DNA of 64,000 nucleotides from the NCBI RefSeq assembly GCF_000143415.4, contig NW_003314290.1, positions 1,074,132 through 1,138,131 on the forward strand, in the 5' to 3' direction. The notes under the pieces are model-generated. The model searched no databases, was not told the origin of the DNA, and was given only the letters and a program-made list of their open reading frames with translations. Below, piece by piece: positions 36,001 through 46,897 of the stretch; position 1 is the stretch's first letter; each line of letters begins with the position of its first letter. This DNA comes from Selaginella moellendorffii. Its lineage: Eukaryota; Streptophyta; Lycopodiopsida; Selaginellales; Selaginellaceae. Made by a program: the position numbers and the translations under genes.

Positions 36001-38142
36001 ATGCCTTTGGCAAGGTACGAGCTCCAGAGCGAGTACTGTTTTGCGAATCCCGAGCTGTACAAGGCCGTCCCCAAGAACGATGCCGAGGCGCTGTTCGAGA
36101 GCATCACAATGGCGGCACTGGCTGGGATCGTGCGACAGCTTGGAGAAGTGGCAGAGTGAGTGTTGTATGTTTTTTTCTTCTCTTTTGGTCTCATTCTCTT
36201 GTCTTTACTCTTGTCTATGCGTGTGTGTCAGGCTCGCCGCGGAGATTTTCAACGACTTGCATCAAGAGGTCGTGGCGTTATCCTCGAGAGGGAAACAAAT
36301 CGCTCGGCGAGTGGGAAGGCTCGAAGCCGAGCTAACTACATTGGAAGAGACCGTCTATTGCGAGTCTGATCAGCTGAGCTATGCCTTTACAGAAGGTATT
36401 CCTTTTGCTTTCCTTTGCTTTTGCTTTGTGATAAATTCTTTTTTTTGTTTTTTTTGGTTCTCAAGCAGGTTTTCAGTGGCATCCAACCATTTTCGTGAAG
36501 CAGAATCACTTCTCTCAGCCGGAGCTTCCCCGCTTCCTCCAGCAGTCGTATGATGACTGTAGAGAACCCCCGCGCTTCTTTCTCTTGGACAAGTAGGCAA
36601 TCTGGATTCTTTTGCAGTTTGTATTAGTTGATTTTTGTCTGTAGTTTTGACGTTGCCGGAGCTGGAGCTACGCTGAGGAGATATACGGACCCTTCCTTCT
36701 TCCGAATTAAATGGGCGAATTCGGAGCTGTTAAAGGCGGAGAGGCTCCAGACTGGGCGGCGCGTCAGAGAAAGAGGGAAAGTAAGTCGCGTCTAATGAGT
36801 TGCTGTAGCGTAATTGACGGAATTTTGCAGAAACGTGAAACTAGTGGTGTTCATGATACCCGACAAAGTATCACCCCGGAAGCTAAGCTCAGGTACGTTT
36901 TGTTTATCGAAAAAGTATCAACTGTTTGGCTTGCATTAGTTTCATAGAAGCCTCAAAGTTCATCCACAGTGTGGATGCATTCTCGGACCCCTATCTGGAA
37001 GCTGATGATACCGACACGGAACTACGTGCGTTGAAAGTGGAAACGCTTCGGATCAGCGCCAAGGAAATAGAAGAAAACTCTCTACTCCAGAAGAGGACGA
37101 GGCATACGACGTCAGCGACCGACAGTGATTTTGTCGACGGTGCAGAGCACTTCGTTGATGCTCTCACGAGCATAGAGCCGGATGCAGAAATAGAAAATGA
37201 AAAGGCCAGGTGCAGTACGTCCAGCCGAACATCCAGTGGGTCAAATCAGGAAGCTGCTTTTTCAGTTAAACAGGAGGCTAGAGCGACGCCACCAAAAGAC
37301 TTTATCCAAGAGGATCTGCCGCAACGTAGTCCCTTCAATGTTCAAGGAGCGACCGAGCTTTCTTTCTACTCCAGCACGTCACCTTCCGAGATTTCATCGC
37401 CATCCGCGTCGCCATCCCTGTCGGATCTATCTGAAGAGTCGTACTCGTCGCAGCAAATATTCAGTGTGCTGGACTCTCCTGTAGTGGGGATTGGAAGAAA
37501 CGCAACGAAGGAACGGGAGGTTTGGACCATGCCCTTCAGGCCGAGCTCACCTTCGGAAGCAGCAAGTTTTCCCGATGAGGCACCACCTCCTCCTCCGCTG
37601 CCTCCGAGCAAATGGAGAGTTGCGAAGACGCTTGTTCCCGGGGACGTTTCGTCGTCACCAGCGCCAGAAGATTTGCAGGGCCAAGGAGCTCCCGTTGGCC
37701 ACCAGCACCATGACATACTAATGGATTCCATTGTTTCTCATGACAAGGATACGGTAAGTGTTTTTTACTTTTGAACTTCTGAAAATTGCAAACTTATTTT
37801 TCAGCTGAGAAAGGTGACCAGTGATCCTCGGGCGAAATCGTTTGGCAGTCGTGAGGTCTTACTGGAGCAAATACGCTCGAGGGTAAGAATTCATATCATG
37901 AGTGAAAGAATTGTGACAATGAGCATGTTTTGTTCCAGTCTTTCAATCTAAAGCACGCTGCCCAGCAGGAGAAGGAGAAAACTGAGACTCCTTGCCCAGC
38001 AACGTCCAGCGTCAACGTCGCGACGATCCTGGAGAAAGCTAGTGCAATTCGCCAGGTATGCTGCATTTTCGTTGATCGTTGTTCGATGATTATTGTTGTG
38101 CAGGCACTTCAGGGGAGTGATGACGAAGAGGACTTTACCTAA
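36001..38142 (+). CDS. SCAR: SCAR/WAVE actin-nucleation regulator
   Basis: Plant SCAR/WAVE protein, subunit of the WAVE complex that activates Arp2/3 at membranes. Nine exons: 36001-36155, 36232-36395, 36469-36592, 36645-36780, 36831-36892, 36940-37753, 37805-37882, 37939-38055 and 38104-38142, total 562 aa with all phases closing. The N-terminal SCAR homology domain reads MPLARYELQSEYCFANPELY, AGIVRQLGEVAE, FQWHPTIFVKQNHFSQPELP, DCREPPRFFLLDNFD and LRRYTDPSFFR. The middle is Ser-rich and ends in a poly-Pro run APPPPPLPPSKW (profilin/SH3-type). The C-terminal VCA part has a WH2 motif LLEQIRSRSFNLKHA and a connector VATILEKASAIRQAL, then the acidic end GSDDEEDFT, where the usual acidic-region Trp is a Phe. 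At 562 aa it is short for the family. Exons 7-9 lie in the duplicated segment. Confidence 0.92.
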
Positions 38143-38534
38143 CATTTCGCATTTTATATCTCTTTTAAACTACACCGCATTATGCCTTGCTGCCTTGGTG
38201 TTTCAGTTGAGCAAGAACTGTACGAATTTGGTAACACCAACCTCTTAAATTATCTGAAATTTGCGATGACAGATGGGAAATAATTTCTTGGAGACGCTTT
38301 GGCAAATTTGCTCAAGGAATCCAAGCTGGAAAGACCCCTCCAGCGGAAGAAAGCGCTGCTCGCATCGACACAGTATGAAGACCCCAGCAGGATTTGGCCT
38401 CTTGCTTCTAATCTCAGATACAAATTATCTTTTGTATTTACAGCATCTGCTAATTTAAAACTCCCTTTTTTTATCACAGGACAGGCATTTGGAAGTTTTC
38501 TTAGTTCTCTCTTTCTTTCTCGCGCTTAGACTTG

Positions 38535-38868
38535 TGGATTTGCAGTTGCGCAAGGCGTTGCTTGCACCAAAGGAGTGTTTCGCTGGGATTTATCTCGATT
38601 GCCCGACGTTCGTCAGCTACGATCAGTGCCAGAACTGCTGCACAGCGACTGCTCGCTGCACTACAGGAACGGAAGCGTGGCTTGCAAGGGTCGAGGCAGC
38701 CGGTGCCCCCTGTTTTGCGTAACGGACACTCTTGTCAAGTGTGGCGGCGCGGTGATTGTCGATCGCTGTGATAATTGCTGCACGATCAAGTACACGAACT
38801 GTGCTCTCCTGAACAAGAACAACGGGACCATTGTGTGCAAAGGGATTGGATTCGAGTCTACATAATCA
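38535..38868 (+). pseudogene. Cysteine-rich Pin-II-like proteinase inhibitor, frameshifted (copy 1)
   Basis: After a 3' splice site (TTTGCAG), one frame reads ECFAGIYLDCPTFVSYDQCQ followed by NCCTATARC; another reads LHYRNGSVACKGRGSRCPLF, then VDRCDNCCTIKYTNCALLNK, then NNGTIVCKGIGFES and a stop at 38868. The pattern C-x2-CC-...-C-...-NG(S/T)-V-CKG twice is that of potato type II inhibitor repeats (CxNCC ... GCxxxxxxGxxxCEG). A one-base loss or two-base gain between the two frames separates the repeats, and the same break exists in copy 2, so it predates the duplication. A hydrophobic stretch before the 3' splice site could be mistaken for a signal peptide but differs by 4 bp between copies, as an intron would. 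Family call is tentative. Confidence 0.5.
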
Positions 38869-39180
38869 GCCTCCCAAGCCGTTTGACAAGTGATCGACCT
38901 TTTTGTCTGGCTTAAACTGAAATTTATCTATGGTTTATTCAAACCTTTATGGAAGTGATGCAAAAGTAATAAAGCATATTGTAAAAACAATGCTGTCCAT
39001 GAGAACGATGTTTTTTTCTTTTTTCTCTTTAGGAGCTGATTCTTACAAAGATGTTCTTTTATTGTCCATTTTTGCTGATCGATCAGCATATGTGAGTTTG
39101 GGCATTTTTAAAACTAATGTGATTTGTGGTGAATATAAGATTGTTTTGATTCTGAATCTTGCAAACCTCATCCCTCCAAA
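38869..39180. other. Spacer within duplicated segment
   Basis: AT-rich 312 bp between the Pin-II-like and Dof-like pseudogenes; present in both copies with indels. Nothing recognised. Confidence 0.4.
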
Positions 39181-39946
39181 CGATCATTACTTACTTTTTT
39201 GCCACTGTAGATGTTTTCTCAATTCCCCACTCCAACTCCATGGCACAATAACTCTCCTCATCTACTGGAAATTCCTCCATTTGCTACTCCAACTCCATGA
39301 CAAAATCGTCTTGCTCCTCACCCAAATCGGATCGAGTGCCTTGGCCCTGTGGGTCAAGACCCAGTAGTAAATCTAGATCATCACCGTCATCAACTTTGAA
39401 ATCCCTGAGAAAGTTCTCCTCATCCTCCACGGAAGGGCCCTTGTCCTCCAAATCCATTTTCAATTTCTAAACCTCCTGGAAAATCTCCTCGCCTTGCACG
39501 TATCCCTCGAGGTCACAGGCGTTGACTGGCAACGATTGATCCCGGCGCTGACTAGGGCATTGACCCACCTCTATCGCGCAAGGAAGACACTGCCCCCTTG
39601 ACTTCTTCTGCTGCTGCTCCTTCTTGGGTTTCTTTCTTGGACGACCGCCATCTTCCTTCTTGGCTCGTTTCGCTCATGTTGTTCCACCCAGGGTGAAGTG
39701 CCGTTTGCACACCGTGCACTTGTAGCACACTTGGATCAGCATGTGGTTTTTGAAATAGTCAAACTTGGTGAGTGCCGAGGGATCGCAGCCGAGTGGGCAG
39801 AGCGGATGCTGCTGTTGCAAGAAGGCCATGAGCTCCTCCACGCTCCCAAACGTAACAACCTGCTGTGATACCCGTGAATCAAAGACTGGGTAGTCTTTGA
39901 GACGGTGGATGTCCTTAACCAGCATGCCTCTCATTTTTCTCTTCAT
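39180..39946 (-). pseudogene. Divergent Dof-like zinc-finger gene, nonsense mutation (copy 1)
   Basis: Reads KDIHRLKDYPVFDSRVSQQV, then a finger CPLGCDPSALTKFDYFKNHM and YKCTVCKRHFTLGGTT, after which an in-frame TGA (near 39674) stops it where copy 2 has CGA. Beyond it the frame continues as AKRAKKEDGGRPRKKPKKEQ and an acidic tail (EDEENFLRDFKVDDGDDLDL). The finger has the Dof layout: C-x-x-C-D ... TKF-x-Y-x-x-N ... Y-x-C-x-x-C-x-R-x-(W/F)-T-x-GGT. Typical Dof residues CYYNNY and the RNVPVGGG tail are missing, so this is a remote member at best. Dof proteins are plant transcription factors binding AAAG sites. Confidence 0.55.
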
Positions 39947-40169
39947 ATTTACTACCAGAGAGATGAAAATAATTTAGGTATCCTGTTAAGGGCGATGAAA
40001 TTATGTACTTGACCACAACTGTTGATCACAGTCCATCCTATTCGTTGGATTAGATAAACATCAAAATCTCTGAGACAAAAGACCCTTAATACGAATATGC
40101 TACAGGTGCTCATTGAGTGACAAACGAATGAAATCTGAGTCCCTAACCATTCGCAGGCGAGCCAACATC

Positions 40170-40480
40170 TCCACCCAAGTAGCTCGTGCCATAAGTTCCA
40201 GTGCCAGGTAGAGCTGAGCTTGATCCAGTCTAAGGGGACGAGCTCAAAGTTTGGCCTGGCGTGCTTGATCCAGTCGAAGCGGATGATGGCGTTGGAGTAG
40301 ATGATCCAGACAACGACGATGCTAGTGTGGATTCTCCAGAAGTCGGTGTTGATGGTGATGATCCTGGCGAAGTTACAATGAATACCAGCGTCGCTTTGCC
40401 AGCTGGCGAACTACTACATCCTACTGAAGCTGCCACTTCAACACCAGAGCCACTCGCGAAACTGACGGTCCCGCACTAGA
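40170..40480 (-). pseudogene. Ser/Thr/Pro-rich C-terminal coding remnant (copy 1)
   Basis: The minus strand reads GTVSFASGSGVEVAASVGCS, SPAGKATLVFIVTSPGSSPS, then a long Ser/Thr/Pro/Gly run typical of arabinogalactan or GPI-anchored cell-wall proteins, ending in a TAG near 40237. In copy 2 the matching codon is CAT and the frame continues through LPGTGTYGTSYLGGDVGSP to a TAG. The AGKATLVF segment recalls the end of an X8 (CBM43) domain, but the cysteine pattern is not complete, so family membership is a guess. Upstream exons could not be defined. Confidence 0.35.
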
Positions 40481-41595
40481 TCCAGAACTCTCTGCTGCGA
40501 TTACCAGCGTCAACAACATTGTATTCAATCTTAGAAACCAAACCATACTCAAAGACTATATACTGGAATCAGCCGCTGCCTAGAATGCTGTTGATAGATT
40601 TTGCCCTTGTTGTAAACGAGCAGGAAATATGATCCAGCAGATAATCTTGTTCTTGTTGTGACCTTCGACTGCTGCTTTCAACATCTCAAATCGCCCACAA
40701 CGACCAGGCTAGCGACATTCTTTTTTGATGAACTTGGGACTTCAACTATGTGGTTCCAAGACATGATGGCGTCTTATGCAGTTGAGTGTCAAGGATTGAG
40801 TGGTCTAAAGTCTCGGAATCATCATTCCGTACTTAAGCCTTCACAAAAACAGAATGCCTCAAACATTTGCCCATTACAGGCAAATGCTGAGAGGAGGTTT
40901 ACCTTAACTTTGTATCCTCGCAGCTGGAGCTTCTGGATGAGCTACCTGACTGGTAGCGCCCACAACCAGAAGCATTGTAAACTCGGCATTGGAGATGGTG
41001 AATTTGGCTGCCGACGAGCACAACCCAGAGCACAAGCTATGATCAATCACAAGAAACTGAATGGAGTCGAATTTCTTCGAGGATCAAGCCTTACTGCTTG
41101 GATCGTGCATTGCCATGAGGTCACGCTTGTGCCATTTCGCGAAGTTGCAGTGTCTTTTATAACTCAATCAGATTTTATTCATAGTATATTCGTATTAGAA
41201 TATTTGTTTGAATATGAATCTAATCCAACGGTTGTGATCATCTACAATATGTTAGGCCCAGTTGCATGGAAGTGGGAAAAAAATTCCTGATGTTAGTTTT
41301 GGCCAGTGGGAGAGCACCATAGCTTTGGTGCTCATTGGCTCTAGCAAGGTGATATATGAATTTGACATGTGTTTATTTGGATTTGTGAATGCCATTGAGC
41401 AGTGGAGCTAGAGTGTGGCCAGAACCATCGAAGAGTTCGACTACAGTCCCTGTCCACAAGAGAGAACAAACTCAAGGTGAGTTCTCAAAGCCATAGCTTG
41501 CAAACCCCATCCACCTCTCACAACTCAAGCATTAAGAACCAAAACTTTGACAAACTTCCCATTGAGCTCCTTGCCTTCTTCTTGAGCTGCCAAGC
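40481..41595. other. Remainder of duplicated segment, no gene fixed
   Basis: About 1.1 kb shared with 53458-54597. A plus-strand frame of 210 codons in copy 1 is broken in copy 2 and looks like no known protein; upstream exons of the Ser/Thr-rich gene on the minus strand may lie here. Confidence 0.35.
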
Positions 41596-41675
41596 CTCTC
41601 AAGTTTCTGGACAAGATAAAGGCTGAAGGAGGCAGCTGTGTAGCGAACAATGCAAGCTATGCTATTGCTTTCAAG
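41596..41675 (+). repeat. 80-bp block inverted relative to copy 2
   Basis: From CTCTCAAGTTTCTGG to GCTATTGCTTTCAAG. The reverse complement of this block, with about ten differences, stands at 54598-54676, directly after the end of the collinear duplication. Confidence 0.85.
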
Positions 41676-41689
41676 GACAATGCTAATAC

Positions 41690-41956
41690 AAACATAGAGC
41701 ATGCTGATGAAGCTCATACAAATATAGACCTTGAAAATGGTAATAAAACATTTATACAAATAGCATATAAAGAAATTTACAATGACCATATAATACATAT
41801 GATAAGTATTAGAAGTATGTCATCCATATGTGTTTTTGCAGTGTATTACATTTGAAAATGAGTTAAACTCAATATGCTGCTATAATGGAAAGGTTTGCCT
41901 TCCCTAACTTTCATCTTTACTATATTACATATACTTTTTAATGAAATTAAAACTTA
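41690..41956 (+). mobile_element. Helitron Rep/helicase relic, left part
   Basis: Frames read MSSICVFAV, then ITFENELNSICCYNGKVCLP and LSSLLYYIYF. This matches the N-terminal Helitron-like segment (ENE...CC.NGKV.LP.L). The frame is resumed at 48916 after the gypsy insertion. Confidence 0.75.
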
Positions 41957-42113
41957 TGTGAGTGCATGAAATATTGAAAGAGAATATAGAAAATCCATAT
42001 ATTAATTAGCTGAAAAAGTGAGTGGTTCAGATTGAAACTAATTCAACAACCATTAAAATCCTACTGTACTAATATTAGTATACGGCATTATAGCCATACA
42101 CTTAGATCTTACA
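41957..42113 (-). repeat. 3' LTR of the gypsy element
   Basis: 157 bp, in plus orientation TGTGAGTGCATG...GATCTTACA, similar along its length to 48762-48915. Confidence 0.8.
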
Positions 42114-42179
42114 TCATCCCCTCCTCTCAAAAAGATGGAAGACTGTCAAGGTTCTCTCTAGCATAGGCTGGGCCCTTTG

Positions 42180-42566
42180 TGTAGCACATGTGATCATTAG
42201 ATGAGATTTAGATATACTGTCACCGTGGATCCTTGGAACCTTGGGGGTTCCAAATGTATAGTAGGGAAAGTGGTTGAAATGCATGTCCAACCATTTGAAA
42301 CATTAATTTGGCTTCTGCTGGGTTGTGTCGCTCCTTGTTCTGCGTCCAGCTTGGGTCTAAGCCCAAGTTCCACATTGCTCTAGTTGGTGGGGTACCTTCC
42401 TTCTCGCATTAGGCCACCAGCATGCCAAAATTGTGCCAGACTTTGTCTGACACCATTTTGCGTGCAAGTGCTGGATACGGGGAGCTGGTGCTCATGGGAT
42501 TGTACTAGACCCTCGTTTCGTAGTGCAACTGGGTTGGAATTCGGCTCTAAATTCAGATGCGCTACA
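42180..42566 (+). repeat. TRIM 5' LTR
   Basis: 387 bp, TG...CA ends; contains the near-palindrome CTTGGGTCTAAGCCCAAG shared with the larger LTRs at 55620 and 61764. Confidence 0.85.
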
Positions 42567-42918
42567 TTTAGTATAAGAGGAAATGGCACGGGTTCGATTC
42601 CCATTGATTGGTGGTTACTTAAAAATATAATATACCTTTGAGCAAGTTATATTCCTACCCTTACATTTGAAATCGTACATATTATGCATCCATGTGTACG
42701 TCTTTCCTTTTGTGTGGAGTATCCACAGATGAAGGTATTCATTGTGGGAATGCGGTATGGGTGGATGATTAGTTGCCTTACATAGAATAGTTGGTTTACA
42801 CAATGGAAGGATTAGTAAATTCAATGCGGAAATGGAGGTGTTGATTCCCCTTGGTTCAGTAGAGGTTGTTAGTCAATAGTCAATTAGGACATTGACATCT
42901 TTGAAAGGGGGGGTGAGT

Positions 42919-43283
42919 GTAACGCATGTGATCATGGGATGAGATTTGGATATACTATCACTATAGTCAAATGTATAGTAAAGATAGTGGTTGGAATGCA
43001 TGTCCGACCACCTAAGACATTAGTTTGGCTTCCGCTAGGCTGTGTCACTTCTTGCTCTGTGTTTGGCTTGGGTCTAAGCCCAAGCTCCACGCTACTTTAG
43101 TCGGTGGGGTATTATCCTCTTCGTGTTAGTCCACCGGCATGCCAAAATTGTGCTAAACTCTATTTGACACCATTTTGCATGCAAGTGCTGGATACGGGGA
43201 GTTGGTGCTCGTGGGATTGTACCAGACCCTTGTTTTGTAGCGCAACGGGCTTGGAGTTCAGCTCCAAATTTAGGTGCGCTACA
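42919..43283 (+). repeat. TRIM 3' LTR
   Basis: 365 bp, TGTAACGCATG...GCGCTACA; same near-palindrome at about 43065-43082. Confidence 0.85.
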
Positions 43284-43689
43284 CTTTGTATGAAGCATTT
43301 TAACCACTACACATGCACAATTTTCAGAGGATTGTCTTGCTAAATATCATGCTAAATCTCATAAAGTTGCGGTCTAACTTGTTGCAACATTTTATACAAT
43401 CCTTTCTATTGAGTAAAGAGCCCTTTAGATAAACCACATACCAGAGGAAAATGGACTAACACCAAATCATCCACTTTATACTCCACAGGTGGACAATGAT
43501 GGGTTATTGTTGTCCCACTTGTATGCAGCCCAAGTGTTTAGCAGACTTTGTTTAGACAAATGGAAGAATGCTTGTCAAATATTAATCCCACGACCTAGCA
43601 TTAGTAACCCATGGCAATTGCAAAGGTAAACCCAACTCTGTTGGTAGTATTGGATCATAACCATATAGGAGTTTCTATGGTGGAGCACC

Positions 43690-43960
43690 AATAGAACTCT
43701 ACACCTCTGTGATATATGTATACTGAAGAAACGGCAAATAACCATACCAATTTGAATGCTGAAAATTCATATACTTCTCGATTATCCCTTTAAAAGTCTG
43801 AACAAGCTGTTCCACCAAATCATTTAAATGTGGATGATAAACACTTGTGAAAGTGTGGCATATCCCCAACCGAGACATTAAAACATAAAATGCCTTAGCC
43901 ATAAATGCAGGACCATTATCCGAAAGAATCTACTCCAGACAGGAATGTTGGAACAGTACT
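43690..43960 (-). mobile_element. Gypsy integrase remnant
   Basis: Minus strand reads FYVLMSRLGICHTFTSVYHP followed by HLNDLVEQLVQTFKGIIEKY, the integrase core block normally TAYHPQTDGQTER. Stops and changed residues show it is dead. Confidence 0.75.
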
Positions 43961-44369
43961 TGATTGAGGAGGAAGTATTCAATAGTAGTTGCAGACGCGC
44001 TAGTAAAAGCACTGACTTCCACCCAACAAATCAAGTAGTCAGATGCAATAATGACATACTCATTACAAGTAATTGATCATGGAAAAGGTCCTATTAATTC
44101 AAATGTTACCAACTCAAATGGATGGAAAACTATAATTGACTCCAAGTGTCCTTCTGCAACACAAGGGGGATTATTACAAGCTTGCCACCAAATGTAGTTA
44201 TGCACATACCAGATAACATCATGTCATATCTTTGGCAAAATAGCAAGTCATCAGCAAGTGATATAAGATTCTCAAACCTATCACAAAGCCTTTGAATCCA
44301 TGGTTTAATCTTTTAAACCTCATGAACCTCATTAAAAGAAAGTAAATTTTGTTTTGCATCTTATAGATA

Positions 44370-45600
44370 TTAAATGTTAAATATAACAACTGTTGACGGT
44401 ATGAAATCCTCATCCAAAAATTCCATAAATGCTGGAACAATAGGCTCATCAGAAATATGGAAAAAGAGTGAAGAAGGAAAATGAGCTAAAAAAAGGGCAT
44501 TAACATCAACTTTAGAACTCCCCAGGTGATGAACAACTTCAAAATCATATATCTGAAACTTCAAAGCCCACTAAGCAATACAACCAACTAAGTTCTTTTG
44601 CTTCAATAATGAAATAATTGCAGCATGATCACCTTTTAGTAACATCTAAGAACCATATAGATATACATGAAGTTTATCGAAACCCCAAACTACTACTAAA
44701 CACTCCTTCTCTATTGTGGAATAATTCACTTCTATTGATTGTAATTACGGTTGATATATGTAATAGGATGGCATTGATTAGACACACTTTAGCTCTCTTG
44801 CATCAACACACCTCAAAAATTAATATCAAAAGCATCTGAGTATAGTCAGGATATGCTAAAACTATAAGAGTTGTCAATAGCTCTTTGAGATCTATAAATG
44901 CTCGCTCATAGTCTGCAGACCAAATAGAAGATGATGTTGATGAATTCAGCAATGCTTGCAATGGTGCAATGTGATTAGAAAAGATGTTCAACAAAATGAC
45001 TGAGATACTGCATCTTACCCAAACACATCATTCACATACTTTGGAGTAGGGAACTTTACAATAACCATAGTTTATCATGATCAACTTGTAAACCTTTATA
45101 AGAAATAAGATACCCAAGATAAGTCATGTCCTTGGATCCAAACATGCACTTCGACTGCTTTAACTTTAAATTAACTTCCCTTAACTAATCCAACACTTTA
45201 TTAACATCACTGATGTGTTTTTCTCATGTCCTTATGAGTGGATCAAAATATCATTGATGAAGTTAATAGTCACCTTTGGCATATCACAAAAAACCTTATC
45301 TATTATCTGTTGGAAAGTTTCTGGAGCATTGTTCATACCAAATAGCATCACCAAGAAATCATACAAATAAAACAGTGTATGAAAAACAGTCTTAGGAATA
45401 TCTTTTTCAGCCATTGGTACTTGCTAGTACCTAGAAACAAAATCTAATTTGGTGAATCAACAACTTTTCTTTAGACGATCCAAAAGATTAACATTGTGAG
45501 GAAGAGGGTACAAATCCGGGATCATCATTTCATTTAATAAACGATAGTTAATGCAGAAATGAATATTCCTATTAAACTTTATCACAAGATTGTAAGTGAC
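44370..45600 (-). mobile_element. Gypsy reverse transcriptase and RNase H remnants
   Basis: From right to left: HFCINYRLLNEMMIPDLYPL, MAEKDIPKTVFHT, FLVMLFGMNNAPETFQQIID, INFINDILIHS (degenerate YLDDIL box), then WSADYERAFIDLKELLTTLI and LAYPDY (start of RNase H), then YDFEVVHHLGSSKVDVNALF. This is the standard Ty3/gypsy order. In-frame stops occur. Confidence 0.85.
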
Positions 45601-46897
45601 TAAATTTTCCATTCTACTTTAGTCACTTAGCCACATCTTCAACCATTTGGAGGAGTCTCCCTCACAACCTCTATATGTCCTATTCTAGACTTAAGGACTT
45701 GCTACTCCCGAGAACGGCATCTATGCCACTCAACCTTTGCACTTGGTCCAAGTGCTCCATGTGTTTGATCCCATGACCGATACTGAAAATATCAATCTAT
45801 TACACTAAGGTTATGCCCATTCGTCTTTGTTATGCTAGTGGTCTAACACCATCTACATCACAGTTTTATCTTTCAAAGATTAGACCATCCGTCCATGAAT
45901 GATCAACTTATATCTCCTCCTTAGCATGCTTAGGATGCCCACAAACATGGGGAACAACCTTCCCCAATATCCCCTTTTTGATCCTCACCAAGTTTCTTTC
46001 CAACCATGGCTATGTTTGCCAACATTGCAATTGAGAAAGGGTCTAAAAGCTCACCCATTATGTCCCATTAACCTCTGGGACTTCCTTGTTGTATGACTAC
46101 ATCCTTGGTCACCACACAAAAGGATTGCTCCTCTTCCTTTCCATAGTCTGGGACTCTGGAACAACATTTTGAAACACTACAGCCAAGCCTTATGACCATC
46201 TATTTTTGAGTGCCCTAGCCATAGGGCTAAAGCGAGGTTTTGATGAGCCACATTAGGTATTCAAGTAGGTAGTGCCACCTATGCTTGGACTGGGAGCATC
46301 GACCATTTGATCTCCCGAGGGAACTAAAGTCAACTTTTGAACACTTCACCAAACTACCCCACTTGTTTGTTTGTATTCACTCTAGCCTTGGACTTTCTAG
46401 TGGTTATATCATCACCTAACACATGGGTATACTTTCTTAGGCCACACTAGCCTTTCTTGGCCAAATTGGTTCTATTGGAGTCCAAGCCCCACAATCTCCC
46501 CTACTATACTTTTGGTACACACCCCCCCAAAGGGACAATTGCTTTGGCATTTCACCTAACAGTAGTATTTGGACTTGGACTGTGGTCTTGAACTCGAACT
46601 TGGTCTGGAACTCGGACTCGATCTCGGTCTCGGTCTTCATCTCAGGTCCATCTCAAACTCTCCATCTTGGGTCCATATAAAATTCTATCTTAGGTCCATC
46701 TCGGACTCCATTTCAAACCCCATCTCAGGTCCTTCGTTGGGAGTTCCACTCCCACTGTCGACTTTTTGAGTCAGAGCTTTTTAGTCCAAATGTATTATGC
46801 TTATTGGGCTTCTACTTTGGCCACTACTATGTGGCACCTTTTTCGTGCCACTTTGGGGCTTAGGGATTTTTGTCTCACAAAGATGAATTTCACACAC
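45597..46897 (-). mobile_element. Solo-LTR-like insertion inside gypsy pol
   Basis: About 1.3 kb separates LEKGVIRKLWSP (left end of the reverse transcriptase, at 46900 and above) from the continuation VTYNLVIKFNRNIHFCINYR (below 45600). Ends look like TGACTAAAT...TTTCACACA. The interior at 46490-46580 shares blocks with the LTR at 55620 (CCCTACTATAC-TTTGG, CACCCCCCC, GCTTTGG-TTTCACC). Exact ends and target duplication are uncertain (TAAG on both sides is possible). Confidence 0.55.

Larger units (their letters stand above)
37744..41595 (+). repeat. Segmental duplication, copy 1
   Basis: About 3.85 kb nearly identical by eye, apart from small indels, to 50800-54597 in direct orientation. The left border is at AAGGATACGG inside SCAR exon 6; the right border is at CTGCCAAG. 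It contains SCAR exons 7-9, the Pin-II-like gene, the Dof-like gene and the Ser/Thr/Pro-rich tail. Confidence 0.93.
42175..43288 (+). mobile_element. Complete TRIM-like miniature LTR retrotransposon
   Basis: A 1104-bp element (42180-43283) flanked by perfect 5-bp duplications CTTTG (42175-42179 and 43284-43288). 5' LTR 42180-42566 (TGTAGCACATG...GCGCTACA), a 2-bp spacer TT, then TAGTATAAGAG at 42569-42579, a 9/11 match to the initiator-tRNA-Met primer site TGGTATCAGAG. The 352-bp interior has no coding capacity. A polypurine tract GAAAGGGGGGGTGAG (42904-42918) abuts the 3' LTR 42919-43283. The LTRs differ by a 22-bp net length change and many substitutions, so it is old. Confidence 0.88.

Noticed and set aside
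38489-38534. Signal peptide for the Pin-II-like gene (hydrophobic FLVLSFFLALRLV stretch)
   Set aside because: It has no ATG, ends in a good 3' splice site and differs by 4 bp between the duplicate copies, as expected of an intron.
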